Source of the DNA: Saccoglossus kowalevskii | Taxonomy: Eukaryota > Hemichordata > Enteropneusta > Harrimaniidae | Length of the DNA: 58,780 bases | Reading direction: 5' to 3' | NCBI RefSeq assembly: GCF_000003605.2 | Contig: NW_003129364.1 | Location: 187,930 to 246,709 of the forward strand | Shown here: positions 11,720 to 23,363 of the stretch, in pieces | How the letters are laid out: every line of letters begins with the position of its first letter | Position numbering within the stretch: position 1 is the first letter of the stretch | Made by a program: the position numbers and the translations under genes | The notes under the pieces: generated by a model | Databases searched by the model: none | Told to the model about the DNA's origin: nothing | The model's input: only the letters and a program-made list of their open reading frames with translations

Positions 11720-14063
11720 ATTAATTTATTCTGAGCATGCACAGTCGTTCTGTTAATGTTGCAGGATTTTCAGATCTGGAAAAAAAAATTTGTGCCTAGA
11801 CATATTAGACATATTATTGTTCATCAACCTGATTTTATTTTCACTGAATCATTTCTTCAGCTTTTAAATAGTGTTTTTTATGAGTTTGATTTTTGTGTAT
11901 ATTTTTGTTTGATTTCTTTTATAACTTAGTACTCTGAGATGTAATGTAGAGAGCTTATACAATAATAATCTTCCAATTTCTATTTCAGATTATTTTTTAT
12001 TCGACTGAGATTTACTTTGTTCATCAACGTTATTACATTATGCTCATAAGATGAATCCTTGGTTGTCAGGGGTAACCAAGAAGATACATTTTTATTTTCG
12101 TTCATAAATGAGAAGCATACAGTATCAACTGATGAATCTTTCAAGCAGTACAAAATCTATTATACATTTTTTTTATAATAAGCATAGCAGATTTGAAATC
12201 GTGAATGCTATCTCCACAGGATTACGATATATCATTCACATATTGAGAAAAAGCACTGTGCTGTATTCTGCGATAAAACCATTGAACTATAATAAATATA
12301 CATTCTTTGTACTTGGAATGAAAATAAGCATTTTTAGTTCAGTTAGGGTCCAAAACTTTCATCTTTAATAATTGTACAGTGACTCAGCTTCAATATACCA
12401 TTGCCTTGTTTTATTTTATTCACTTCAATACTAGGGTAGAATGCTACGAATATGTAATTAGTATATACAGCTGAGGCAATATTTAATATCAGGACCAGTC
12501 TACATGTACCTAGCAAGGTCAAATATATTATTTTATAACTATTTCAATATACAACTTTTTTTTTAGATATCAGGATATATTCATGTCAATCATGTCATGA
12601 TATGGGAAACAATAGCAAAATGCTATCACTCATAAGACTATTAAATTTGTTGATTTACTGGATATTGTACAGCAATTGTCTTACAATTTTGAATGATGAA
12701 TCAACATTTTATTCATCCTTGTACCAACAAATATCAAATAATGTGAAAATAAATAAAATACATTATAAACTTTTGAGTTGCAATGATACGAGCATGAACA
12801 AGAATTAGACAAAATCATCAGATAAGTATTCACAGTTCAGTGGTTTATATTATTATATGTAATTATAATATTGTCTATGGATGAGAAATGAATAATTAAT
12901 AATTAACAAAATGCTGTTAATAGTGACAAAATACCGGAAATAATGCCATGGTATTAATTAAATTAACATAATATAATAATAAATATTAAACTTAGCATTT
13001 ATTAATAATCATATTTAAAAACGTACTGTTCCATACGATGAATATAAACATGTTTGCTTATAAGCTATTAATTGTTATTAGTCACTTGGGGGGTCTGATT
13101 ATCAATCCCAAAATATACCATAACAAAACTTGTGTCAATATATATTTAGGTACAATAGTGTAGCTAATCAATGTGTTCAATGCAGCGTGACAATCTAAAG
13201 AAAACCCGCACAGCCCCAATCAGCCACTTCATATAGAATACACAAGTTCAATGTTATTACATTTTTGATCAACATTGATCAATAACGAGAAGGGATTTCT
13301 CGCAGGCAAGCATAATATGATGACGAACAACATTTCTTAATATACGTTTAACTTTAATTCTGGGGTTTATTAAAGAAATAAAATTTATTGATCAAAGAAA
13401 TTCAATAAAGTGCTATGTATGATTTCTAGTTTGTATTATGCTATAATACACCACTTCAAAATGTCATCTTACGTCTATGAATAAATTGTGAATTAGATTG
13501 AGGTGTGAAATCAAGCACTATTGAGAATGAATACACAGAATACAGAGGTGCATAATTTACTTTAAAATCATATTCTAGTCTTGCAGGTTTGATGTGAACA
13601 TCATTATTGATAGTATTTTAAACTGTCCTACATTCATGCATACTGTTAATGACCTGTCACAATGGTTTATTTTAAACTGTTTAGTTTTCACAACTTGGTA
13701 TTGAAGTTAGTGAATGAAATTCTGCAAAATTGATTCAACAAACTCCATAGAGATTTTAAATGTTCACTGCCACCAGGCAATGCATTTCCAGTGAAACAAA
13801 TTAAGTTTATAGCATGGTGCCCTGTCACAGGATTGATTTTGTAGAAGTCCTGGGTCAAAATGAAAAGTTGAGTCAGCTTGTTGACTGCTGGGAAGGTCAG
13901 TCTTCAAGAAATTATAAAGTTGCATGTGACTGTACGTATAGGTGACATTGGTCCTATATCAAACTGATCGCAGCGTGATGACCACTGCCATTCAATACAT
14001 GCATTAACAAGCTGTGATAAAGAATGTGATAAGCTATACCACTATTCTGCTGTATGTCTGTAT
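11720..14063. other. AT-rich non-coding DNA, no gene seen
   Basis: No exon is recognisable. Open frames at 12108-12368 and 12602-12808 are low-complexity and AT-driven. A MITE-like fragment (TGATTTTATTTTCACTGAAT) occurs near 11830 without a matching end. Confidence 0.5.
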
Positions 14064-14190
14064 TACTGTAAAATACTTTATTTTCACTTTATTTTTGCTG
14101 AAGGGATGATTGAGTGAAAATAAAATCCAGCGAATACATCTTTTTAAAAAAGCCTTTTCATCGAAAATTTATTCCAAGTATTTTACAGTA
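14064..14190. mobile_element. MITE, TACTGTAAAATACTTT family, 127-bp deleted copy
   Basis: It starts TACTGTAAAATACTTTATTT and ends CAAGTATTTTACAGTA. At 127 bp it is much shorter than its 190-211 bp relatives, having lost much of the interior while keeping both termini. GAAAATAAAATCCAGCGAAT in the middle matches the interiors of the copies at 34887 and 48989. Confidence 0.8.
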
Positions 14191-15067
14191 TGGTAATCAT
14201 AAGAAGGCAAGCAGGTTGACTACAGTCAACTTTCGATTACACCTAAAGTGATATGAAAATACATATAATAATTACCGATGATTCCGGCAAAGACTGAAGA
14301 AAAAGATATATTCATCGGGTTTAATTTTAGTAGATTTGATACAGCAGAGATATTTGTTAGGGTTTAATTGACTGGTTTGTGACGAAGACAATACATTTTT
14401 TGATTCACTTTGAATACTCACTTGATTTTAATTGGGTGTATTTAGCTATAGGTGAGATCAATTAAACTATAATCCAGCCAGCTTTTTTTTCAATACTCAA
14501 ATTATAAAAACCCACTAACGAGTAGTTTGTGATTTTTCAATGCAGAAAATATATTCAAGCTCCGAGATATAAATTTTTTAATAACATTTGAAATGAACAC
14601 TGTATAAGGTCTCATTAACTAGTAGCTGGCATTAATTTCAGTCTATTGAAAGCTAATATTTTCTAAATTAATACCCAGAGAGTACATGTATACTGGTGAG
14701 ATTTTATTTTTCTTACCATTTAATTGATGAAAATCCAAATTCCCACTATTTATTCAACTGATTCTCATTGATGATTTGGTGATAAAACAATAAGTATTTT
14801 AAATATCAGAAACAAATCATTGTGAATTTTTAGTTGAGTTGATTTACCCTATTGTTTGATATTTGTGAGAAAAAATATCTATTCTTGCTAAACTACTACT
14901 AGTGGCAGTTTTTTTTCTTTGCTCTATCACTTTTTTACTAATAGTGACTGAAAAGTTTGTTTCAATCTACATGTAAGAGATTATTTATTTCAATATTTAG
15001 AAAACACTACAATTGTTATCATTAATTGTTTAGCAAAACAGATTGATTTAAAATCACGCAAAGTAAA
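14191..15067. other. AT-rich non-coding DNA, no gene seen
   Basis: No coding frame, RNA gene or repeat terminus was recognised between two MITE copies. Confidence 0.5.
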
Positions 15068-15257
15068 TACTGTAAAATGACTAATTTTCACTGGGTTTAA
15101 ATTTCGCTGATTTACCATTTCAGGCATATTCAGTGGGTTTTAAATTCACGATTTTATCATTTAGATAATGTGTTCTTCGTATTCACTGGATTTTAATTTA
15201 GCGCATTTTCCAGTGAGCAAAATTAAAAGCCAGTGAATAATTAACCCCTTTACAGTA
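15068..15257. mobile_element. MITE, CACTGGGTTTAAATTT subfamily, 190 bp
   Basis: It begins TACTGTAAAATGACTAATTT and ends CCCCTTTACAGTA. The interior repeats the theme TTCACTGG(G/A)TTTTAATTT several times. It shares terminal heptamers and the sub-repeat style with the TACTGTAAAATACTTT family but has a different interior. The segment 30960-31158 is a copy in the opposite orientation, so this is a separate subfamily with at least two members here. Confidence 0.8.
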
Positions 15258-16847
15258 GAATTAAAATATGAGCAAACGAAAGCATCCTATCAAAGATGAG
15301 ATATATAGAACATATCTCATGAATGATCGTAGAACGCTCTGACTTATTGGCATAACCAAAATAATATTGTTGATTTTTGTACAATGTTTATACATGTCCT
15401 AGTATCAGTATGTATGACAGGGAACAGTATTCATTTTTATTGGAAGCATATCTGATAAAGGCACCGTGTTGATTCATCCAAATTGGAAGTTCACCAACCT
15501 TGTATTTTCATCAGCACTTGTAACACAATAAGGATGCAGTAGTCATTTAAGGTAGCGAGAAGGGAAATTTTCACTTTTTTTCTTGATTTTTCAAAAGCAT
15601 TCCCTAGTAACTATCCAATCTTAGATGCTCAGATGACCAAGTTACGAATAATTATTACAGACTAATGAATATTTGTGAATCCAATAAAAATTAATAATTC
15701 ATGATAATAATACTGCTGGGAGGAATTAATATGCACATGTTATAAAATATCTTAAGAATATCTGTTATTAAATTGATATCATATAACACAACAATAATAT
15801 TAAATTACAAATATCTTATTATTATTATATTATTAAATTATTATTATTCAGGAAGTGCATAACGCTATTTCATTTTGTAAGTTGTATTGTGGAAACTCAT
15901 AAAAATTCTGTGAACATTTTTACCTGCATTGTGCATTCCTTTCAAAACCCCAGACTGAAATTACACCAAGGTAATAATAACATGTACAAATGATGGAACA
16001 CTACTAAGTGGGAATAAAACTAAAGCCTACCTGGCAATTAAACTAAACCCTGTCCGACATTAAATATTAATGCAAAGCATACCACAGAATTTTTATGCTC
16101 AATATTACTGTTCTGCAATAATACAGTTGTCACTCTGATAACTACGGATAAATGATTTTGCATTATTTCGTTTGCTTTTTGCAATTTGAGGAAAATGTAT
16201 GTATGTAAAAGTTGACTGATACAATTAGTTTGTATTAGAGTTAACTCTCAGAGTATGATACAGGATTGTATACCCTCAGTTGATGGGCAGTCAGTGAAAT
16301 AGAAACAAAAGATAATGTACAGTGCTTCATCCGATTGGAGACAACATTCGGGAAAGTCATGAGAGAGAGAGCTGGAAGCATGTCATGAATCTTACCAAAT
16401 GAACTTTAATAGATCATAAAGGATTCTTCCATCCTTCCATGCCTGTTAGCATTTTTTTTTTACAAAATCTGTTAGTGACATTTGGAAAGGTTGGTCTCAG
16501 TATGCCAGTATAGTATTCAATAGAATTATATTTGATAATTTCTGAAAGACTGAAATACTGACAGATGAAACAAAGGTGTAATGTACGTAAAACTAAGAAT
16601 TACCACCAAGTAAAAGATGAGACATTATTGGAGTCAAGAAGCAACAAACATGTCAAACTATTAAAGCCTATTGCTTGTTAGTGAAATCAAGTCAGCACAG
16701 AGTACTAGTACTATGAACTTTGAACTTTCACCTACTTTTTCAAAAAAAAAATAAACCTTATATATTTCATTTTAAAAATAAAATTCATTCTTATGTTTAT
16801 TCCAAACAGTTAAGTAATTGAAACAAATCTAATACTAATATTAATAA
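15258..16847. other. AT-rich non-coding DNA, no gene seen
   Basis: The stretch contains an almost pure A/T segment rich in TTA repeats near 15800-15850. No exon, RNA gene or transposon end was recognised. Confidence 0.5.
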
Positions 16848-17060
16848 TACTGTAAACGTATTACAATGTAATTATTCATTAGTTTTTAATTTCGATGATT
16901 TCGTTGATATTAAAATAAAATTTGTTAAATTAAATCCACGTAAACATATATAGAACTCATTGTTTCCCTGGCAAGTTCATGAACAGAAAACCCAAAGAGA
17001 TTGCTCAAAACATCAGATTAGTTACATTAAATGCTAGCGAAAATAAATGATTTTACAGTA
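16848..17060. mobile_element. Diverged TACTGTA-ended MITE, 213 bp
   Basis: It starts TACTGTAAACGTATTACAAT and ends GAAAATAAATGATTTTACAGTA (20-base core AAAATAAATGATTTTACAGT). The termini and the TTTTTAATTTCGATGATTTCG interior style match the TACTGTA MITEs, but inverted symmetry is much reduced. This is an older or differently rearranged copy. Confidence 0.55.
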
Positions 17061-17751
17061 TTACTATCAGCAAAACGGAATAGAGAAAAGATTGGGTAGA
17101 CTAGAATAATATTTTGTAAACAGACACATCTGTAGGTAGGATTACGGATGCAGCGTTCTAATATTATGGTTCAGAAATGCAATCTACTACAGCATAATGA
17201 AAATGAGAAATCAATACTGCATAAATGTGACACTATTGAAACCATGAAGTGTAGTGATTCAATTCAGACGACAATAAAATGATATAACGTCACCAACATC
17301 TCACAAGAAATAAACTGCATTCATTTCTTCTTGACTATTACGCTGTTAAATCATATAATTAACCTTATAATGCAGAGTATTATATCTCTAATCAGTTTCA
17401 TATATAATATACGCTGAAAAGAAAAACAGGAACCACACACACTAGCACATCTACCCTGTGAGCAGTGAAGTGAAATTTCCCTCGCCTTTCACACAAAAAA
17501 CCTACACAATATTTAGGATATTTTTTTCCCAAAACCTGTATACAAGGGAAATGTCCATTTTGTTAAAAATTAAAGAAAATATAGAATAAACAAAAATATG
17601 CGAAATGCTGCATCGAAATTCTATTATGATTAATAACATGGAAGGAATTCATTGATGAGATCATCAAACTAAAAGTTCAGATCTGCGTCACTCAGATCAG
17701 GATGTCAACAATGATTTACTTATCGACAAGTCACAATCATTTCAGTAATGT

Positions 17752-18010
17752 CATCGATGATGAAAACGTTAACACGTACCTCCTCCACATACGGACTGAA
17801 TCGGACACGCCTTCTCCGTATGTGCGGTGAGGACACCACTAAAGCGGGAGCAATGAACATTACTAGATCCTTCGGGCATTTCTGGGAGGTGACCGAGAAT
17901 TACAGTTCCAGGTTATGGTCTTTCAGTATTCCACATGTTTGTATGTTATTCCACCGTCTCACACGAACACATCCTTGTAAGCCGTCCAGCATACCAGCGC
18001 ATACGCAGAC
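17752..18010. promoter_or_regulatory. CpG-dense patch, candidate promoter/first-exon region
   Basis: Against a very AT-rich, CpG-poor background, this roughly 260-bp segment holds about fifteen CpG dinucleotides and clearly higher GC. In invertebrate genomes, CpG retained at normal density often marks promoters or exons. A possible minus-strand first coding exon (17780-17860) lies inside it. No TATA box or initiator was assigned. It could alternatively be an old GC-richer insertion. Confidence 0.35.
17780..17860 (-). CDS. Candidate alternative first coding exon with an RVxF motif
   Basis: On the minus strand an ATG (17858-17860) opens a 27-codon segment ending in RRRVRFSPYVEE. It is followed directly by a good splice donor (GAG|GTACGT) in phase 0. 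The first in-frame stop upstream is TAA at 17900-17902, so translation could begin at this ATG. RVRF matches the RVxF class of protein-phosphatase-1 docking motifs. The exon ends six residues after the motif's F and in phase 0, exactly as does the neurabin-like exon at 23364-23468 on the same strand. The two could therefore join the same downstream exon, giving a shorter isoform from an internal promoter. That link is inference: no downstream exon is visible, and a 27-codon frame can arise by chance. Another possibility is a first exon of an unrelated gene. Confidence 0.3.
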
Positions 18011-19304
18011 TTAAGTGAAAACTCATGCCAATATTTTCAAATCTAGATCCAACCATTTTCTCAATGGGTGGGACAGCATAGTATTCAGGACAATCTACTA
18101 TAACAGAGGGGTGGTAGGCTAATTTATAAATGGGCAAAACTTACAGAAGTGATATCCATATTACGGTAAGTGCTAATATACGACTGTACGATTTTATAGT
18201 GGGGTAGACAACAACGGTGCAACAAATCTAGTTTTGAATTTGTAACACTATTAACTCCAGTAACAGTGATAATGATGTACACAGTATGCAAATGAGGGTT
18301 GAGAACCCCACATGAGGTCTACAGCAGAATGAGACCCCAAACAATACCTATATAATCACCATATGGGCAAGGCATTCTTCTAATTGTCCAGCACATTCTG
18401 TTGTTCATTTCCTCCGCCTGCATGCAGACCTTCACGTCAATCAGGATTCAGATAATTCTACGACAAATGTGGGCAGATTATTAAATGGACAAAACATGTC
18501 CAGCAGATGGGAGTAAGAACCTCGTTATCAAGTACAATGTTAAAAAAAAACACCCCTGAGACACCTGATCAGCAGATCATTTAATTATGCTTACATGGAT
18601 GGTCACCAAGTGTGTAAAAGGTACCCATGTTAAATTTTAAAAAAAACAAACCATAACTGGCATGTCAGAAATGCAAATGTGCTAGGAGATTAATGTAATA
18701 TAATGCCTGGGTTTTGGAAAATTTAATGAAAAACAACGTAGTGATGCAAGACTTAATAACAAGATTATTTTTTTCTAATTAAATAAAGGAATGCAGGCAA
18801 TAAATCTACATTCGCATTATGTCTATCACACTGAACACATTATTATTCTGCATAAAAATGTATTAATTAAAATTAAAATTTATTATTGGTTTTTTAATTC
18901 TCACTTCTCGTTATAATTTCAAAATTTGAAAAAATTAAAATACAGAATTTGTGGATCATCAGGAACTTGCAGATGACATAATTACATACCATATTGCCTC
19001 TATTAAAAATCCAAGATAAAAAGCCCACAAGATATAACCTAATTTCCAATGGCACGCTTAGTATTCTTTTTATGTCAGGCAGTTTAATCCAAGTATTGCA
19101 AATTAGCTGATTTAGAGACAGTCTTGTTCCATCAATCAAGCATAAATAGGAAGCACAGTGTCTACACCTGATGCACTTCACTGCAACACCAAACCAGATC
19201 AATTCACGTCAAAATGTTTGTGCAATAATGTTCTTGAGCATTATAATTTGGAAAACCAAGAAAGTCTGAAGTACATTGCGTTATTGTTTGCTGTTGATCA
19301 ACTC
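18011..19304. other. Non-coding DNA, no gene seen
   Basis: Minus-strand frames at 17946-18137 and 18894-19202 are open, but I recognise no domain and no convincing pair of splice sites. The first overlaps the CpG-dense patch and could be 5' untranslated sequence if that patch is a promoter. Confidence 0.45.
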
Positions 19305-19512
19305 TAATAAGGGAATAAGTTCTTTAAAGCCCTGTCACCCCTAACCTGAACCGTCACTCCAGCCCCACACTGTAATTCAATATGCCCCTCCGAATGATTA
19401 TAAGTAACCTGAAGAGGAGTACATACAATTGAAATGGAGGAGGGGTACTGGAGGGGCAGGGTTAGGATTAGAGTTATGGGTGAGGGGACCCTAAGGAACT
19501 CTTATCCTAATA
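19305..19512. mobile_element. MITE-like element with imperfect terminal inverted repeats, 208 bp
   Basis: The left end TAATAAGGGAATAAGTTCTT continues into GCCCTGTCACCCCTAACC. It is an imperfect inverted match to the right end, GGTGAGGGGACCCTAAGGAA followed by CTCTTATCCTAATA. The arms together are about 45 bp with several mismatches and one-base gaps, and the GC-rich arms stand out from the flanks. It is non-coding. A second copy was not found in this window. Confidence 0.55.
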
Positions 19513-20048
19513 GTTTATCTTGCAAAATTAAAGATGAATTCCATTGTTGGAAATAGATAATACGAATAAATCTAACTATGAGTGTGAAAAGGGTGCCCAA
19601 CACACTTAAAAGTGGGGTGTTTTTTAAACTGCTGTGAATTCTTTTGGGATACTTAAGATAAATGTCATACACATATTCAACATTTAGGAAGAATTAACAC
19701 AGACTGTTCAGACGTCATTACAAGCCAAGTTCTCAAGCACATTGATGCACTAAAGAATTGAGCAATATACTTTTTGTTTTTACTTTTCATAGTGTATCAT
19801 CAATTTAAAACATAAAAAAGTTTCCATGGCAACTGTATATCTACATAGTTTGCATTCATTGGTCAGTTAGCAAATGTTTAAAGACAAATTCATTATTGTT
19901 TTAGATTTTGTCATAGATTAGAGTGATAGAAAATGACTTGAGGTAACAGTTTGTGGTCCTTTATCTTAGTTATAAACACTGAATGATTGTAGCAATATTT
20001 GTTGTTCAATTCAAACGTTCTACTCATGTTATTTAGAATCTGGGTAGG
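19513..20048. other. AT-rich non-coding DNA, no gene seen
   Basis: No exon, RNA gene or transposon end was recognised. Confidence 0.5.
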
Positions 20049-20225
20049 AACAACCTGTTACAAGTCAAATCTGCATCTAGCTGGGAAAGGCACAGAAACC
20101 ACCTGTCAGATGTTGAATCTGTCTTGCTGGGAAAGGCACAGAAACCACCTGTCACAGGTCAAATCTGCCTTGCTGGGAAAGGCACAGAAACACCTGTCAG
20201 ATGTTGAATCTGTCTTGCTGAGAAC
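20049..20225 (+). repeat. Minisatellite, 46-bp unit, nearly 4 copies in alternating types
   Basis: CTGGGAAAGGCACAGAAACC starts at 20081, 20127 and 20173, so the period is 46 bp. Units alternate between a type with ACAGGTCAAATCTG and a type with CAGATGTTGAATCTG, giving a 92-bp higher-order pattern. This suggests the array grew by duplicating a dimer. The array lies inside a 161-codon open frame (19999-20484), the longest in the window, but that frame is kept open partly by the repetition and is not considered a gene. Confidence 0.9.
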
Positions 20226-20996
20226 AAAGGTGATTCCTGTTCCCAATTTCTGTAGTTTTTTTTTCTTACACTCCACAAAACTTACATTTCGAATGCAGTT
20301 TGAGTTTGATTTAACGACACTGATGACATCAATGAAGCGAAAAGCATTTTTTCAACTATTGTACATTACCGGTACATCCATTTCATTACAGGTGAAGCAA
20401 AAATGTGTACTTTGGAATGATACATCCTGGCAGCACATCTGTGAATGTACCAGATGGGAATCATTCAAGTCATCCTACCAGTAGATGCTGAATTTCACAG
20501 AATTACATGAAAATAGAGAAGAGCACCAAGAGAGTGTCCAACTTCCCCTGACACATGGACACAGCTGCTACCATTTCAAAAGATGACAAAACAATGATTT
20601 TTTGGGTAAAATACAATCAAGCTGTGTAATGAGATGGAAGACCTGTCCCTCTTGGTTATAAATTCATTAAATTAAACGGGTGAATTTATTTGAAAAAGGA
20701 AAAATGAGAAAATATTGGGAGCATATTATATTTTATCTAACGAAGTGCTCAGTTAATGAGATTACGTGTGTAATGTGAATCATGCTTCAATGACCGATAA
20801 CAAATATTCCTAATGCAATTGTTCACAAGTGAAATACAATGTGGACTCAAACCTAGCCTGAAGTTCCAATTTAACAAGTCATTATGAATGCTATTGTCTC
20901 GGTCATATTTAAATAGTCATGGGAAAATTTATGTGTATTGTCAAAAAACAAAACACATTAACACATTAAAAATCAAAAGACAGTTAAAATCAGCCA
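20226..20996. other. Non-coding DNA with one weak exon-like segment
   Basis: At 20390 (plus strand) a good acceptor (CATTTCATTACAG) precedes 30 codons ending in a stop at 20482-20484. The peptide begins VKQKCVLWNDTSW, faintly recalling the C-x-x-W...W spacing of GPS motifs in adhesion receptors, but no further cysteine pattern fits. It is recorded only as a possibility. The rest shows nothing. Confidence 0.2.
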
Positions 20997-21141
20997 TACC
21001 GTATTTGCTCTATTAGTGGTGTATTTGTTTATGTAAATTACTATGGTCAAAATAAGTAATAATTTAGTATACTACAAATGCATTTTTTTTGTTTTAATGT
21101 GCATCTAATAGAGATTCACATCTAATGGAACAAATACGGTA
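20997..21141. mobile_element. MITE, TATTTGCTCTATTAG family, 145 bp
   Basis: The left end TACCGTATTTGCTCTATTAG and right end GGAACAAATACGGTA, with CATCTAATAGAG and CATCTAATGGA just inside, are inverted counterparts. The termini are nearly perfect. The copy is larger than those at 8212 and 23014 because of a T-rich interior. It is non-coding. Confidence 0.75.
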
Positions 21142-21232
21142 GTTGTTATTTTTTTGGGTTCAGAAAAGTTCATAACGATACTATACCATTGAATTATTAC
21201 TAACAGATATATATAATATGTTTGTCATATGA

Positions 21233-21419
21233 TACTGTAGATTACTTTATTTTTCGCTGGAATTAATTTTTGCTGAAAAAACTTTTTGGGTGTTTTGTAT
21301 GGAATTTATTTTCACTGATTTTTAACGAGTTGAATGCAAAATACAGGAAAAAAGGTATTTTCGCTGATTTTTAAAATAGCAAAAATTAATTCCAAGTGAA
21401 AATAAAGTATTTTACTGTA
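21233..21419. mobile_element. MITE, TACTGTAAAATACTTT family, 187 bp
   Basis: It starts TACTGTAGATTACTTTATTT and ends AAATAAAGTATTTTACTGTA. The interior carries CGCTGGAATTAATTTTTGCTG and its inverted counterpart GCAAAAATTAATTCCAAGTG. The last heptamer reads TACTGTA instead of TACAGTA, a single change that breaks the terminal symmetry. It aligns in the same orientation as the copy at 11509. Confidence 0.8.
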
Positions 21420-22202
21420 GTTAAAGTTGTTTCAAAGCATCTATGCCTGCCTAGCTATTAATTAGTCACAGTTGTCTTTTATAGAAATGTACATATAGAT
21501 TATTGATTAATGCATATAGGTAGTTAATATGCATGGATTCAAACACAAAATGAAGCAGATATGAATAAAATTATGAATCAAAGCAAATTAATTTGTTTAT
21601 GGATGAAAAAACCTGAAATCTAATACAAAATTTCACAATAGTTTAAGTCAGACTGTACTCAAGCATTGCCAAAGTACTTTATAATTGTATTAGATTTCCG
21701 ATTTTGTCACCAATACATATTATTGTGATTTGGGAAGATTGCAAAATTTACAGAATCCTTGCTGTTTTGAAATCAAATCAGTTCAGAGTATGCATAATTC
21801 AATGAATATTATATGAATAATTTTGAACAATATTGATGAGTTTTAAAGATCTACAGCAGCTGTTGAAGCAATGTGGCAGAAAATAGGGTTCCGTGCTTAA
21901 CACACAATTGTCTTTCAAAAGAGAATAAAATACATATATTTGTTCTATTAGGAGCGCTTCTCTAATCAGACAAACCATTGATTATATTTTTGTTGCTGGA
22001 TTAATAAGACTCATATTTTTTACCATAGGAATATGTCTGTCATGCACATGTACTGTTTATCAATTAGTTTGCACCAAGTAACTGATATTCGAATCAATAA
22101 TAAAAATTTCATGTTCTTGTGCATATTGTAACTTTAACTGATGAAGCAGGCGAGCAATAAATTTAAAACAGGTAAATGCTCCCTATTTAGTTAATGTATA
22201 CT
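21420..22202. other. AT-rich non-coding DNA, no gene seen
   Basis: A fragment reading ATATTTGTTCTATTAGGAGC near 21936 resembles one end of the TATTTGCTCTATTAG MITE family; no partner end was found. Nothing else is recognisable. Confidence 0.45.
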
Positions 22203-22510
22203 CGGGCAGAGATATGTCACAAAACGTTCCACTTTGTTAAGATGTGAACCACTGTACCACATATATCTATGGGCTCTGTGCGAGGTGCTGTTGAATGCTG
22301 GTCGAAGAGCCGGTAAAAATAGCCAAATTTGAGAAAACAACACAAACTCAGCTTCGAAGTAATCCTGAACAACTAAATTTATATATGCTGCACACGCAGG
22401 GGTAATCTTGTTACACTGTTCATGGGAGTCTCAACAACCATCTCAAAGTACTGTTTTCTGAGAGTTTTCGGCCTTTGTTTTCACCGTGATAGTTGCCAGG
22501 CGGTGAAAAT
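22203..22510 (+). mobile_element. Dispersed repeat, GGGGCGGA-ended family, truncated copy
   Basis: This segment aligns collinearly with 39490-39756. Shared words include CACTGTACCA, GGGCTCT, GAAGTAATCCTGAACAA, GGGTAATCTTGTTACACT, GTCTCAACAACCAT and GCGGTGAAAAT. It differs by an extra insertion before the final GGCGGTGAAAAT and lacks the right terminal inverted repeat seen in the other copy. No coding frame is shared between the copies, so it is a non-autonomous element. Confidence 0.75.
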
Positions 22511-23013
22511 GAATAGTTATATCTGCAATGAATATCATTACACTTCCCAAATGGTGATACCTGCAGTTCCCAGTCATAACAAAACATTGAAATGAAATTA
22601 AAATATAAAGTTATCACTCATCTGAGCGACAATTTGTTGCAGAAACATTGTCAACAACCACATGGATCAAATTTTGAATTACAACTAAAAGAAAATGCAA
22701 AACCGACACTAGAGGGCAGTGTTAACACTAGTCTGCAACCCCCCCCCCCCATTTCCAGGTGCATGTGGCAACCAAGGATGATTTAGTAATCATCTGAAAT
22801 AATCACAATACACAAATGAAAATTAATAAATTAGTTACTAATGATAATGCTCTTGTCACACTTTCAAATTTGAAGTAAGCATAAGACATATTCTACATTG
22901 CGACACTGACTCACAATTTTACAAACTGGAACAAGAATTTGACACATACCACACTCCACAAACTCATTTTCACACAAAAATCACTGGCGTTATTTACAAA
23001 TGAGCATCAGTGT
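22511..23013. other. Non-coding DNA, no gene seen
   Basis: The stretch contains a C homopolymer at about 22739-22750. Short open frames on both strands near 22420-22786 lie partly in the dispersed repeat and are not supported as genes. Confidence 0.5.
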
Positions 23014-23118
23014 TACGGTATTTGCTCTATTGAAATTCTAATAGTGCATATTTTCACTCAAAGAAACAACTCAGTCATTTACCTAAGTGAATACACTACT
23101 AATAGAGCAAATACTGTA
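23014..23118. mobile_element. MITE, TATTTGCTCTATTAG family, 105 bp
   Basis: The left end TACGGTATTTGCTCTATT and right end AATAGAGCAAATACTGTA are inverted repeats. Just inside, ATTCTAATAGTG and CACTACTAATAG extend the symmetry. The right terminal heptamer TACTGTA (23112-23118) is also the first heptamer of the next element, so two MITE families abut or overlap here. Confidence 0.75.
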
Positions 23119-23211
23119 AAATCAGTATTAGAAGCTGCATCCCTAATAGAAGCCCACCCATTCTTTTTGAAAAATTGAGAACCAAAAATTCACCATTTCT
23201 CATACGTGTTG
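23112..23211 (+). mobile_element. MITE, GTATTAGAAGC family, left half only
   Basis: TACTGTAAAATCAGTATTAG, then AAGCTGCATCCCTAATAGAAG and CCCATTCTTT...TTGAGAACCAAAAATT, align with 27727-27826 of the complete copy. Similarity stops near 23211 and the right terminal repeat is absent. Its first seven bases are shared with the end of the neighbouring MITE. Confidence 0.75.
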
Positions 23212-23363
23212 TATTATACCATTATTGGAAAAAAGTCAAATCTTGCCACAAGAGGGTGCTGTATAGGTAGTCAAAATTACATTATTTTTTTTTTTTGTGA
23301 TTGATTCTTAGAGAAATAATAGTTTATAAGAGAAATGGGGAGATGTAGATGTTTTTCACTTAC

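Noticed and set aside
17946-18137. 63-codon minus-strand frame upstream of the candidate first exon
   Set aside because: No recognisable domain, and it is out of frame with the candidate exon; if the patch is a promoter this would be untranslated leader.
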